A stretch of 64,000 nucleotides of DNA from Novosphingobium sp. 28-62-57 (GTDB lineage Bacteria; Pseudomonadota; Alphaproteobacteria; Sphingomonadales; Sphingomonadaceae). Made by a program: the position numbers and the translations under genes. Within the stretch, counting starts at the first letter, position 1. Each line of letters opens with the position of its first letter. The stretch is taken from assembly GCA_002256985.1 (NCBI GenBank), contig NCGO01000009.1:62001-126000 (forward strand), read 5' to 3'. The notes beneath the pieces are model-generated. The model was not told the DNA's origin. It was given only the letters and a program-made list of their open reading frames with translations, and ran no database searches. Of this stretch, positions 43,789 through 54,070 are shown one piece after another.

Positions 43789-44627
43789 GCTGTCTTCATA
43801 CCCTCGGTAATGCGCTGGGTTTCGGCGCGGGTCGAATCCGGGCCAGTGTTGCGCTTGTAGATGCCGCCTTGGCCGGCAGCGCGGTTGAACAGGTCCGGAT
43901 CATCCTCGCGCTGTTCAAGACCGAACAGCGGGAACAAGCCGGGGTGACGGCCAAGGCCGCCATAGAGATCAAGGCAGCGTTCGATCCAGTCACGCAGCGG
44001 ATCGTCATTGGCAAGGACAGGCGTCTTGCATACCGATGCGGTGAACAGGATGCCGCCCATGATGCGGTAATCGGCATAGTTGGGCGTTGATCCGCCCAGC
44101 CATTGGTGCTGACCCAATGCAGCGCGCAGAGGTTCAAGCGCGGCACTGATGCCGGGCAGGCGGTCTTCACGGCCGGCCTGAACCTCTTCCAGCTTGCGGC
44201 CAAGCATCTTTTCGCGGCTGTGAGTCACATATTCGTGGTCCTGCGGCAGCGACAGGTCGCGGTAATCCTGACAGAAGCAGAACATCCATGGGCCGACGGC
44301 GGCCTTCCAGAACCAGTTGTCGAGCGCCTTGACCGTGGCGGCCACGCTTTCGTGCGGGATCAGGGCCGGACGGTCAGGATACTTGGCGTCGAGGTATTCG
44401 ACGATGCCCCAGCTATCGAGCACCCATTCGCCATCATCAACGATGGCGGGCAGGCGCTCAGTCTTGCCGCCGGTCCGCTCCAGAATGCCGGTAAAGCCGC
44501 CGGGCACGACATCAAGGTCGAAGCCCTTGTGCTTCAGCGCATATTTGGTGGCCCACACAAATGGGCTGATCGTCGCACCGGTGGAAAGGGCAAGGTCGTA
44601 GAAAGTGATAGTGTTGTTGACGGCCAT
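43785..44627 (-). CDS. Glutathione S-transferase of the LigE/LigP beta-etherase type
   Basis: A 280-residue protein closely resembling LigE/LigP, the stereospecific enzymes that cleave beta-aryl ether bonds of lignin dimers with glutathione. Family stretches include NNTITFYDLALSTGATISPF, YALKHKGFDLDVVPGGFTGI, DDGEWVLDSWGIVEYLDAKY and YRDLSLPQDHEYV. The N-terminal thioredoxin-like part and the all-helical C-terminal part are of normal length. No ligD, ligF or ligG gene is near, so the role is inferred from similarity alone, and a related GST with another substrate is possible. Confidence 0.75.
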   Translation of the reverse strand: MAVNNTITFYDLALSTGATISPFVWATKYALKHKGFDLDVVPGGFTGILERTGGKTERLPAIVDDGEWVLDSWGIVEYLDAKYPDRPALIPHESVAATVKALDNWFWKAAVGPWMFCFCQDYRDLSLPQDHEYVTHSREKMLGRKLEEVQAGREDRLPGISAALEPLRAALGQHQWLGGSTPNYADYRIMGGILFTASVCKTPVLANDDPLRDWIERCLDLYGGLGRHPGLFPLFGLEQREDDPDLFNRAAGQGGIYKRNTGPDSTRAETQRITEGMKTA

Positions 44628-44946
44628 GGCATCCTCGTTTCTGTTCGGAGCATAGTGCCAGATATTGTTAGTAACACAAACGAAATTTGCGATCTGACCG
44701 TCTCCAGCAGCGACTACACCCGTCCGTTGATCCGGGGCGGCGTTTGCTTCTCTACCGCGGGATAGCTCTGCCACAGGCCGATCACGGATCACGTCTGCGG
44801 TGAGGCAAACTTCGCACAATTTTTGGGTCCCGAAGCCTTGGTTCCGCTGCGCGCGTTAAGGATTTATGCGTATTCGGCTGGTAAGCAAATGCTTGTCGGT
44901 TGTGGTTAACACCGGCTCAATGAACTGTGAGTTGGGGATCAAAACA
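44628..44946. other. Intergenic region between divergent genes
   Basis: A 319-base divergent region between the LigE-like and exported hypothetical genes. In-frame extensions exist on both sides but lack coding character. I see no repeat or consensus operator beyond short AT-rich stretches near 44650-44690. Confidence 0.5.
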
Positions 44947-45987
44947 ATGTCGCGCTCCGCATCCATCATGCTCGCTGCCGCGCTGGCAGCTGTGCCAGCA
45001 CAGGCTCTGGCCGAAGGTGTTGTCTCATCGCAGGCGGATTGGCATCTGGCAGAGGCTGGCAGCACCGCGCTGGTTTCCGCCGGAAAGCAGCAGTCCGGTG
45101 CCATGCTGGGCGTGCAGTGCGATCCCAACGATATGCGCGGGCGGCGCTTGATTTTCGGTGCCTATCGCAACGAGGACGGCTCTGGCCTGCTCCGAGCGCT
45201 CACCACCACGCGGCCCAAAGTCATCAACATCTCGGTTGAATCCCAGTCCGCCTGGGCCGAATTCGGCGTAGCGCTCGAAGGCAGGGGGCAGCTTAGCCAG
45301 ACCGGCGTTGCCGATTATGTCGCAGGCTATCTCTCGGCAGAGCAGTATAACCTGATCCGTTCGGCCCGCTCGTTGACCATCAAGGTCGGCGAAAAGGTGT
45401 TCTGGTTCACCGGCAATGGCTCGCTCACCGCCACCAATGCGCTGGTCTGCGGCGGGGCATCACCGATCCGCGCCAGCCGCATGGCTGTGGAAACGTCCAG
45501 CCGCCCGAAGCCGCCGGTCCAGTCACGTTGGGTTTTCGCACCCGGCCTGCTCACGCCCGATCCGGCGCGCGGCAGCTATCAGGCGTTTTCGTCGGTCTCG
45601 GGCTTTCCCGGCAATGAACTGGCCAGCTTCAATTTCGAAGTCACCTGCCGGGCCGGGCAGCTTCACGCCATGTTCCGCAACGGCGCGGTGCACGCCAGCG
45701 TCAAGGACGCTGCGGCCCACAATGCACTGGCGTTCATGAAGTCGGTCAATGGCCCGGCCAACACCGCCGAAGTCTATGCCAAAGGCCAGATGCTCGCCCG
45801 CTTCCCGGTGGAGCCCGGCAAGGATGGCAAAGGCCACCCGCTTACGGCCAAGGAACTGCAGGCGCTGATGAAGTTCGATCAGATCGTTGTCGCCGGACAG
45901 GCCACCACGGTCGAATTCGGCAGCAAGGAAGGCCCGTCCAGCATCCTCGCGCTGGCGCAAGCCTGCGGCGCGTCGAAGCGGAGTTAA
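44947..45987 (+). CDS. Exported hypothetical protein
   Basis: A 346-residue protein with a signal peptide (MSRSASIMLAAALAAVPAQALAEG split after ALA), GGGGAT upstream of the ATG, and no recognised family. The mature part is mixed, with four cysteines (VQCDPN, LVCGG, EVTCRAG, AQACG) that may form disulfides. Two similar halves are suggested: AEFGVALEGRGQLSQTGVAD versus ARFPVEPGKDGKGHPLTAKE, each followed by L-x-x-F/Y. It precedes a family A palindrome. Function unknown. Confidence 0.7.
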   Translation: MSRSASIMLAAALAAVPAQALAEGVVSSQADWHLAEAGSTALVSAGKQQSGAMLGVQCDPNDMRGRRLIFGAYRNEDGSGLLRALTTTRPKVINISVESQSAWAEFGVALEGRGQLSQTGVADYVAGYLSAEQYNLIRSARSLTIKVGEKVFWFTGNGSLTATNALVCGGASPIRASRMAVETSSRPKPPVQSRWVFAPGLLTPDPARGSYQAFSSVSGFPGNELASFNFEVTCRAGQLHAMFRNGAVHASVKDAAAHNALAFMKSVNGPANTAEVYAKGQMLARFPVEPGKDGKGHPLTAKELQALMKFDQIVVAGQATTVEFGSKEGPSSILALAQACGASKRS

Positions 45988-46017
45988 GTCACACTAATCT
46001 CATCTTTGCACCACACT

Positions 46018-46111
46018 CCCGTCACCCTGAACTTGTTTCAGGGTCCATCTCGCGCCGCAAACTGCGGTCTGATTGGCGAAATGGATCCTGAAACAAGTTC
46101 AGGATGACGAA
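46018..46111. repeat. Long inverted repeat, family A copy 2
   Basis: The left arm 46018-46048 is identical to that at 23780-23810. The right arm 46081-46111 matches with a few substitutions (ATGGATCCTGAAACAAG...). The spacer differs and is shorter than in copy 1, so only the arms are conserved. It lies between convergent genes. Confidence 0.9.
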
Positions 46112-46147
46112 GTGTGAGCTAAAAATGACTTTGGCAGTCTGGCCAAG

Positions 46148-46762
46148 TTAACTCGCCGTCGCCACCTTGGCAAAACGGGCCAGATCGCGGGGCGCAAGCT
46201 GCAACGTGCGGTCATGCGGGACCGACACGGTCAGCGCATAGAACGCCCGCGCATCGGCTTCGGACAGACCCATGTCGCGATAGTAACGCTCATAGGCGGT
46301 GCGTGCCGGATCGTCGGCGCGCGCCGTACTGGCATCGCGCCCATCTGCTGAAAGCCACGCATGCACTGCAAAGCGCGCATCGGATGCCGCCTTGCGGGTT
46401 GATCCGGCAAGGAAAATGTCCACCGCGCCTGACCGTACCGAAGCCCCTGCGGGTGCCACCGTCGTGATCCCGCGCTGGCGAATCATGCGCCCGAGCCGCA
46501 AGTTGGCGATATCGTCGCTCGTTCCCGCGCAATCGACCAGTTCGAGGATACGGATCGCCGGATAAGCCTCAATCATCGCAAGAAACGCTGCCGGAGAGCG
46601 GCTGTCGGTAATCCCTACCAGCCGCGCTTTACTGGCCGAAACGACCGCAAATGGCCCGAAACGCTCCTGCTTTACCGCAACCGGGGGCTTTGCCGGAACA
46701 GCCATCGGCACCGCCAGCCCAAAGCTGGCACAGGCAAACACAATGGCGGCGCGGATCGTCAT
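46148..46762 (-). CDS. Exported protein resembling COG3904 (ClpP/crotonase-like fold)
   Basis: A 204-residue protein with a signal peptide (to about residue 24). The middle shows DDIANLRLGRMIRQRGITTV, then APAGASVRSGAVDIFLAGST and ARFAVHAWLS, the pattern of periplasmic ClpP-like proteins in which a Ser or Cys sits in the ASxxS position and a His follows after the second strand. It may be a peptidase-like remnant without full activity. The assignment is moderate; no neighbour explains it. Confidence 0.55.
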   Translation of the reverse strand: MTIRAAIVFACASFGLAVPMAVPAKPPVAVKQERFGPFAVVSASKARLVGITDSRSPAAFLAMIEAYPAIRILELVDCAGTSDDIANLRLGRMIRQRGITTVAPAGASVRSGAVDIFLAGSTRKAASDARFAVHAWLSADGRDASTARADDPARTAYERYYRDMGLSEADARAFYALTVSVPHDRTLQLAPRDLARFAKVATAS

Positions 46763-46838
46763 GCCACCATATGATCACGCCGCGCTTAGCACCAACCCAA
46801 GAAACGAGGTTAAGTCCGCACTAACACTTACGACCGTT

Positions 46839-48217
<1,379 letters not shown>

Positions 48218-48221
<4 letters not shown>

Positions 48222-48628
48222 GTTCGGTCCAGCAGGTGTTCAACGGTATCCCCGGTCGTATCCTTGCGCCCATTGGTTGCGCCAACTTCACGCTCCAGCG
48301 CATCGCGCAGCTTTTCGATTTGATCTTCGGTCAAATGCTCGATCCCGACAAAGCCCGTCCGCGCCTTGTCGACAGCGCGGATCAGTTCGTCGAGCTTGGC
48401 CTGCATGGCTGCGGCATCGCGGTTCTGGCTGTTCTGAATCAGGAACACCATCAGGAATGTCACGATCGTGGTTCCGGTGTTGATCACCAGTTGCCAGGTA
48501 TCGCTCCACTTGAACAGCGGCCCGGTTATGCCCCAGACCAAGATGATAGACAGTGCCAGTATGAAAGTGCCAGCCTGCCCCGCCCACAGAGAGACGTGAT
48601 TGGCGATACGGGTGAAGACTTTGTCCAT
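48218..48628 (-). CDS. Low-affinity iron permease-family small membrane protein
   Basis: A 136-residue protein with two helices (GTFILALSIILVWGITGPLF and WQLVINTGTTIVTFLMVFLI) followed by QNSQNRDAAAMQAKLDELIR, the signature of the Fet4-like family (PF04120). Bacterial members are single two-helix units whose iron-transport role is assumed from yeast Fet4 and not well proven. The C-terminus is an acidic, soluble helix. The stop overlaps fumC. Confidence 0.85.
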
Positions 48629-48876
48629 GAAGGCTCACTTCTTGAATATGCGGTCCGGTCGGTCAGTCCGGCGTAGCATGACACCTATCCCGTGTTTCGT
48701 CCGCTGCCCAGAACGCATGATCGGTTGCGCCGTTCCCCGACTTTGGTCGGGCGATGCGTCATTTGGCGTAGCAATGAAGCCTTGCGCGGTCGCTACGCAC
48801 GTGGCTCAACCAGATTGAGGTGAGGCAGGAGACGCCGAGTGAAACGGACCGCGTTGAAACAGATCGTGCGACGGGG

Positions 48877-50445
48877 ATGATGCAATCCGCTTCGCCCACG
48901 CCGCGCGCACTCCTCGCCTCGGGCGATGTGGCAAAGGCGCTGGCGGCTGCAGGCGAGGCACTGGCGCGCAATCCGTCTGATGCAGACGCTGGATTCGTCG
49001 CGGCCATGGCGCTGGCTGAAACCGGCAGGATCTCCGATGCGGTAAAGGCCATGGGCGCGGTGGTGCGGGCCGTGCCGACCAACCCTGAATATCTTGCCCA
49101 GCACGCGCGTCTGCTGCTCACTGCCCGGCGCGAGGCCGATGCGCTTGGCGCGGCCCGCGCAGCCGTTGCCTGTGATCCTTCCGATCCACTCGTGCTCGAT
49201 ACCATCGGCTGCGTCTTTGCCCGGCTCGGCGCGCATGAAGAGGCGCTGCCGCTGTTCGAACGGGTCGTGCGCGCAAGGCCCGATGTGGTGGATTATCGCT
49301 TCAACCTTGCCAGTACGCTGGGCTTTTTTGGCCGGGTTGAGGATGCCGCTGCACATTATGAAGCGATCCTTGAGCGCGAGCCCGCCCACGGTCGTGCGCA
49401 TCTTGGCCTTGCTGGATTGCGGCGCAAGGCGCGGCCCGATGGGGTTGCCCGGATCGAGTCCCTGCTGGTGACCGTCGCCGATCCGCTGGAGAAAGTGCGC
49501 CTGCACTATGCGGCGGCAGCGGCTTTGGAAGACTTGAAGGATCACGACCGCGCCTTTGACCATCTGGCACAGGGCAATGCCGTCCACCGCGCGCAACTGG
49601 CCTATGATCTGGCCGATGATGTGGCGGTGTTCGATGCCGTGCGGCAGACCTTCGCCGGTGCGCTGCCACTGCGGTCTGACAGCACACTCACCGATGCGCC
49701 GCTGTTTGTGGTGGGCCTGCCGCGCACCGGCACAACGTTGGTGGACCGCATCGTATCGTCGCACCATGCGGTCACCTCAGCCGGAGAGCTGCAGGCCATG
49801 CCATTGGCGGTAAAGCAATTGGCGCAAACGCCATCGCGTCTGGTGCTTGATCCGGCAACCGTCATGGCCACGCAAGGGGAATCGGCGCAAGCGCTGGGCG
49901 AGCTCTATCTGGCCCGCGCAAGGCAGAATGCCGGGGCGCAAAGCCCGCGCTTTACCGACAAGTTCCCGCTGAATTTCCTCTACATCGGTTGGATCATGCA
50001 GGCATTTCCCCATGCCAAAGTGCTGTGCTTGCGGCGCGGGGCGATGGACAGCGTCTGGTCCAACTACAAACACCTGTTTGCCATCGGCTCACCCTACTAT
50101 CGCTGGTCCTATGATCTGATGGACACGGCGCGCTATGTCCTGGAATTCCAGCGCCTGATGTCGTTCTGGCGGCAGCGCTTTCCGGGCCGCGTCCACGAAG
50201 TCACCTATGAATGGCTGGTCGCCGATCAGGAAGCAAACACGCGCAAGATGCTGGCCCATTGCGCGCTTGACTGGGATCCGGCCACACTGGCATTCCAGAA
50301 CAATACCGCCGCCGTTGCCACTCCCAGCGCGCAGCAAGTGCGCGAGCCGATCAATGCGCGCGCGATTGGCCGGTGGCGATCGTATGAAAAGCATCTGGGC
50401 GAGGTGATGGACTTCTTCACCGCCAACGGTATTCCGCTCGATTGA
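48877..50445 (+). CDS. TPR-repeat sulfotransferase
   Basis: A 522-residue protein. The first half has tetratricopeptide repeats (ALLASGDVAKALAAAGEALA and further units of 34 residues), the second half a sulfotransferase domain with the PAPS 5'-phosphosulfate loop VGLPRTGTTLVDRIVSSH and the 3'-phosphate segment CLRRGAMDSVWSNY. Such fused proteins transfer sulfate to peptides or surface glycans, with the repeats holding the partner. An in-frame GTG at 48820 is the longer start; neither has a good ribosome site. A cytosolic soluble protein, no signal seen. Confidence 0.8.
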   Translation: MMQSASPTPRALLASGDVAKALAAAGEALARNPSDADAGFVAAMALAETGRISDAVKAMGAVVRAVPTNPEYLAQHARLLLTARREADALGAARAAVACDPSDPLVLDTIGCVFARLGAHEEALPLFERVVRARPDVVDYRFNLASTLGFFGRVEDAAAHYEAILEREPAHGRAHLGLAGLRRKARPDGVARIESLLVTVADPLEKVRLHYAAAAALEDLKDHDRAFDHLAQGNAVHRAQLAYDLADDVAVFDAVRQTFAGALPLRSDSTLTDAPLFVVGLPRTGTTLVDRIVSSHHAVTSAGELQAMPLAVKQLAQTPSRLVLDPATVMATQGESAQALGELYLARARQNAGAQSPRFTDKFPLNFLYIGWIMQAFPHAKVLCLRRGAMDSVWSNYKHLFAIGSPYYRWSYDLMDTARYVLEFQRLMSFWRQRFPGRVHEVTYEWLVADQEANTRKMLAHCALDWDPATLAFQNNTAAVATPSAQQVREPINARAIGRWRSYEKHLGEVMDFFTANGIPLD

Positions 50446-50465
50446 ATGCTTGTGGTGCAAATGGT

Positions 50466-50528
50466 CGGCCCAACCTTCTGGCACGGCCTAACCTTCCAGC
50501 ACGGCCTAACCTTCTGGCACGGTCCAAC
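50466..50528. repeat. Tandem repeat of 18 bases, 3.5 copies
   Basis: Units CGGCCCAACCTTCTGGCA, CGGCCTAACCTTCCAGCA and CGGCCTAACCTTCTGGCA start at 50466, 50484 and 50502, with a half unit CGGTCCAAC at 50520. They lie in a noncoding gap 180 bases before the transporter-kinase gene. Open frames through it lack coding support. Confidence 0.85.
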
Positions 50529-50707
50529 TGGGCATACGTAAATCGGCCCATCCTCGGCAGAGCATTGGGGGCGCACTATCCCCCCATGAGGACGCCATGG
50601 AATATCGCGATGCGTCGCCCAGCCACGTCAGCACCGGCGAGTGGTCAGCCTGTAGCAGGTTTTGTTGCACATGATGCTGCCTGTCCCACAGGTGGGGTAG
50701 CATAACC

Positions 50708-53700
50708 TTGGCACGCGCCGCCTCCGTCCTTCCCGAACGCCGGTCTTATGGGCAATGGGTTGCGGCCCAGACCCGCGACGATCCGGCCTTGCGCTATACC
50801 CCGGAAGACGCGCGCCAGTGGAGCGCGACGACCGTGCTGCAAACGGCGCTGGGCGGCACCGCGTTTCTGGCGTGTGAGGCTGCGGGCGCATCGATAACGC
50901 TGCTCCATGGCGTGCCGGTTGCCATTGCCGCCATCGCCACGGCCTGCTTGCTGATGTTCGTGACCGGCCTGCCGATTGCGATCCACGCGGCGCGGCGCGG
51001 GCTGGATATCGATCTGCTCACGCGCGGAGCGGGCTTCGGCTATCTCGGCTCCACGATCACATCTCTGATCTATGCCGCTTTCACCTTCCTGTTCTTTGCA
51101 GTGGAGGCGGGTATCATGGCCGTGGCGGTGCGCGCGGCGACCGGATTGCCGCTGCCGCTCGGCTATATCGTCTGCGCGCTGGTGGTGATCCCGGTGGCGC
51201 AATATGGCCTGAGCGCGATTTCACGCTTTCAGGTGTGGACACAGCCTGCATGGATCGTGCTGCAATTGCTGCCGGTGGCATACCTGCTGGTGCGGGGCGG
51301 CGATGTGCTTGATGAGTGGGGAGAATTCACCGGGATCTATGCCACCCGCCCGCCGATCATTGCCTTTGGTCTGGCGCTGTCACTGCTGTTGTCGCTGCTG
51401 CCGCGCATCGGCGTGCAGGCAGAATATCTGCGGTTTTTGCCAAAGCCCGAAGTGATCGGCGCGCGCCGGTGGTGGACGGCGGTTGTGCTGGGCGGGCCGG
51501 GCTGGACGCTGATTGGCGGGGCAAAGATGCTGCTTGGGTCAATGCTCGCTGCGTGGGCCGTCTCGTCAGGTGTGTCACCAGTTCTGTCAGAATCGCCCAC
51601 CGGCATGTTCCGCCATGCCTATGAGCCGCTGGTCGGCAGCCCGCGCGCTGCCCTGCTGATGGCCGCTCTGCTGATCGTGGTGTGTCAGACCAAGGCCAAC
51701 GTCACCAATGCCTATGCCGGGTCGGTAGCCTGGTCGAGCTTCTTCTCCCGCCTGACGCAAAGCCATTCGGGCCGGGTGGTGTGGCTGCTGTTCAATGCAG
51801 GCCTCGTGGCCATCATGCTGCTGTTTGGCATCACGCAATCGATGGAAACCGTGCTGCTGTTCTATGCCAGCCTTGCCGCGGGCTGGATCGGGGCGCTTTC
51901 GGCCGATTTGATGATCTCGAAACCGCTTGGCCTGCGCCCGCCAGAGTTGGAATTTCAGCGGGCCTATCTCTACGATATCAACCCGGTGGGTATCGGGGCG
52001 ATGCTGCTGTCGATCACGGCCTCGGCCCTGTGCCAGCTCCACCTGTTCGGCCCTGTGGCACAGGCGCTGGCGCCGCTGATCGGCCTTGGCGTGGCCTTCA
52101 CCGCTGCGCCGCTGATCGCCGCCATCACGCGCGGGCGCTTCTATCTTGCCCGCAAGCGCGAAGCAGAAGGCGGGGAACAGCGCCGGTGCGCCGTGTGCGA
52201 AAGCCACTACCAGCCTGCCGATACCGCGCATTGCCCGCTCTATGCCGGGCCCATCTGCTCGATGTGCTGTTCGCTGGAAACGCGCTGCCACGATATGTGC
52301 AAGCAGGGAAGCCGGGCCACGCAGCAAGTCACCAATCTGGCAGAACGGCTGCTGCCGCGCCGCCTTGCGCGCTATGTCCATACCGCCACCGGGCATTTCA
52401 TTGGCGTGATCGGCGCGTTCACCGTGGCCAATATGGTCGTGATCGGCCTGATCGGGCGGGAATATGCGCGCACGCACCCGGCGCTCACCAGCCATGTCTG
52501 GGCCATCCTGCTCGCGGTGTTCATCGTATTCTTCTTCATGTCCGGCCTTGGCAGCTGGATCATCGTGCTGGCACACCAAAGCCGCCGCGCCGCGCAAGAG
52601 GAAACCCGCCGCCATCTGGCCGAACTGCAACAGGAAATCGCCGCGCACGAAGAAACCGACGCCGCTCTGCAAAAGGCACGCGAAGTGGCCGAAGCCGCCA
52701 ATGCCGCCAAGAGCCGCTATCTCGTCTCGGTCAGCCACGAAATTCGCTCGCCGCTCAATTCGATCTATGGCTATGCCCAGTTGCTCGAACGCGGCAGTGA
52801 TCTGAAACCCGAAGAGGCAGGCAAAGTGATCTGCCGGTCGAGCGAGCACCTGTCGAACCTCGTCGATGGCCTGCTGGATATTGCGCAAGTCGAAGCAGGC
52901 GTGCTGCGCCTTTCGCGCGATACCATTCGCCTGCCCGCCTTTGTTGAGCAGATCGCCAATATGTTCCGCCCGCAGGCCGGGGCCAAGGGCGTAACCTTCA
53001 CGCTCGATGTGCCCAAATCCTTGCCCGAATTCGTGCGCGGCGATCAGAAGCGCTTGCGGCAGGTCTTGATCAACCTGCTGTCCAATGCGATCAAGTTCAC
53101 GCCCTCAGGCTCGGTCACGCTGCGCATCGGTTGGCGCGGGGAAATCGCCACGTTCGAAGTGATCGACACCGGCATCGGCATCGCGCCCGAGGACATGGAC
53201 CGCATCTTCGTGGCATTTGAACGCGGCAGCAGCAAATCCGCTGCAGGGCAGCCGGGCATTGGCCTTGGTCTGGCGATCACGTCCACGCTCGTCCACGTGA
53301 TGGGCGGAGACCTGAGCGTGGAAAGCGAACCGGGGAAGGGCACACGCTTTGCCTTGCGGCTGATGCTGTCGCAGCCGGTGACCCAACCGGTGCAAAGCCA
53401 CCGCGCCGAAGTGATCACCGGCTATCAGGGCAAGCGTCGCACCGTGCTGGTGGCCGATGATGATGCCGCGCAGGCCGCCGTGATCGAAAACCTGCTGCGC
53501 CCGCTGGGGTTCACGGTGATTGGTGCGCGCGATGGCGAAACCGCGATCGTGCTGGCCGCCGCGTCCCGGCCCGATATTGCGCTCCTCGATATCTCGATGC
53601 CGGGCAAGAATGGCTGGGAAACCGCTGCTGCCCTGCGCGCGGCGCACGGTGATGCCTTCCGCATCGTCATGGTCTCGGCCGATGCCCACCAGTTCCGCCG

Positions 53701-54070
53701 GGGTGGTGATGGCCATGATCCGCACGACATGTTTCTGACCAAGCCGATTGAACTTGATAACCTGCTCGACGCCCTGTCCTGGCAGCTCGATCTGACATGG
53801 ACCGTGGCCGATGGGTCACCACGCCGCGCCGCCCCTGCCAATGCAGGGGTCGAATTGCACTTGCCCGCCGCCGCCCTGCCGTTCGTGCCCGAGATCGAAG
53901 GTCTCGCAAGGATCGGCAATGTCAGGGCAATCCAGACCCGCCTGTCCGAACTTGAGGATGCCGTACCTGATGCAGCCCGCTTTGTCGCCCACCTCCGCAC
54001 CTGCCTTGAATGCTTCAATTTCAAGGGGTTACGCGAAGCCCTTCGAAGTGGTGTCGTCCACACCGGATAG
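50708..54070 (+). CDS. NCS1 transporter-hybrid histidine kinase fusion
   Basis: A 1120-residue membrane sensor. Residues 20-480 resemble an NCS1 (purine/cytosine/hydantoin) permease with about 12 helices and an FGYLGSTITSLIYAAFTFLF block. A cysteine cluster follows at 494-531 (CAVC, CPLY, CSMCC, CHDMC), then two more helices (about 565-622), a coiled coil, and a complete kinase core: H677 (SHEIRSP), N793, DTGIGIAP near 820, GIGLGLAI. A receiver domain ends the chain with D961 (LLDISMPG) and K1012 (TKP). It probably senses substrate binding or transport and signals by phosphorelay. The TTG start at 50708 has GGTGGGG upstream. The following regulator overlaps it. Confidence 0.88.
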   Translation: MARAASVLPERRSYGQWVAAQTRDDPALRYTPEDARQWSATTVLQTALGGTAFLACEAAGASITLLHGVPVAIAAIATACLLMFVTGLPIAIHAARRGLDIDLLTRGAGFGYLGSTITSLIYAAFTFLFFAVEAGIMAVAVRAATGLPLPLGYIVCALVVIPVAQYGLSAISRFQVWTQPAWIVLQLLPVAYLLVRGGDVLDEWGEFTGIYATRPPIIAFGLALSLLLSLLPRIGVQAEYLRFLPKPEVIGARRWWTAVVLGGPGWTLIGGAKMLLGSMLAAWAVSSGVSPVLSESPTGMFRHAYEPLVGSPRAALLMAALLIVVCQTKANVTNAYAGSVAWSSFFSRLTQSHSGRVVWLLFNAGLVAIMLLFGITQSMETVLLFYASLAAGWIGALSADLMISKPLGLRPPELEFQRAYLYDINPVGIGAMLLSITASALCQLHLFGPVAQALAPLIGLGVAFTAAPLIAAITRGRFYLARKREAEGGEQRRCAVCESHYQPADTAHCPLYAGPICSMCCSLETRCHDMCKQGSRATQQVTNLAERLLPRRLARYVHTATGHFIGVIGAFTVANMVVIGLIGREYARTHPALTSHVWAILLAVFIVFFFMSGLGSWIIVLAHQSRRAAQEETRRHLAELQQEIAAHEETDAALQKAREVAEAANAAKSRYLVSVSHEIRSPLNSIYGYAQLLERGSDLKPEEAGKVICRSSEHLSNLVDGLLDIAQVEAGVLRLSRDTIRLPAFVEQIANMFRPQAGAKGVTFTLDVPKSLPEFVRGDQKRLRQVLINLLSNAIKFTPSGSVTLRIGWRGEIATFEVIDTGIGIAPEDMDRIFVAFERGSSKSAAGQPGIGLGLAITSTLVHVMGGDLSVESEPGKGTRFALRLMLSQPVTQPVQSHRAEVITGYQGKRRTVLVADDDAAQAAVIENLLRPLGFTVIGARDGETAIVLAAASRPDIALLDISMPGKNGWETAAALRAAHGDAFRIVMVSADAHQFRRGGDGHDPHDMFLTKPIELDNLLDALSWQLDLTWTVADGSPRRAAPANAGVELHLPAAALPFVPEIEGLARIGNVRAIQTRLSELEDAVPDAARFVAHLRTCLECFNFKGLREALRSGVVHTG

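Noticed and set aside
50442-50705. Small open frame through the 18-base tandem repeat
   Set aside because: Codon use follows the repeat, there is no ribosome site, and no domain is seen.
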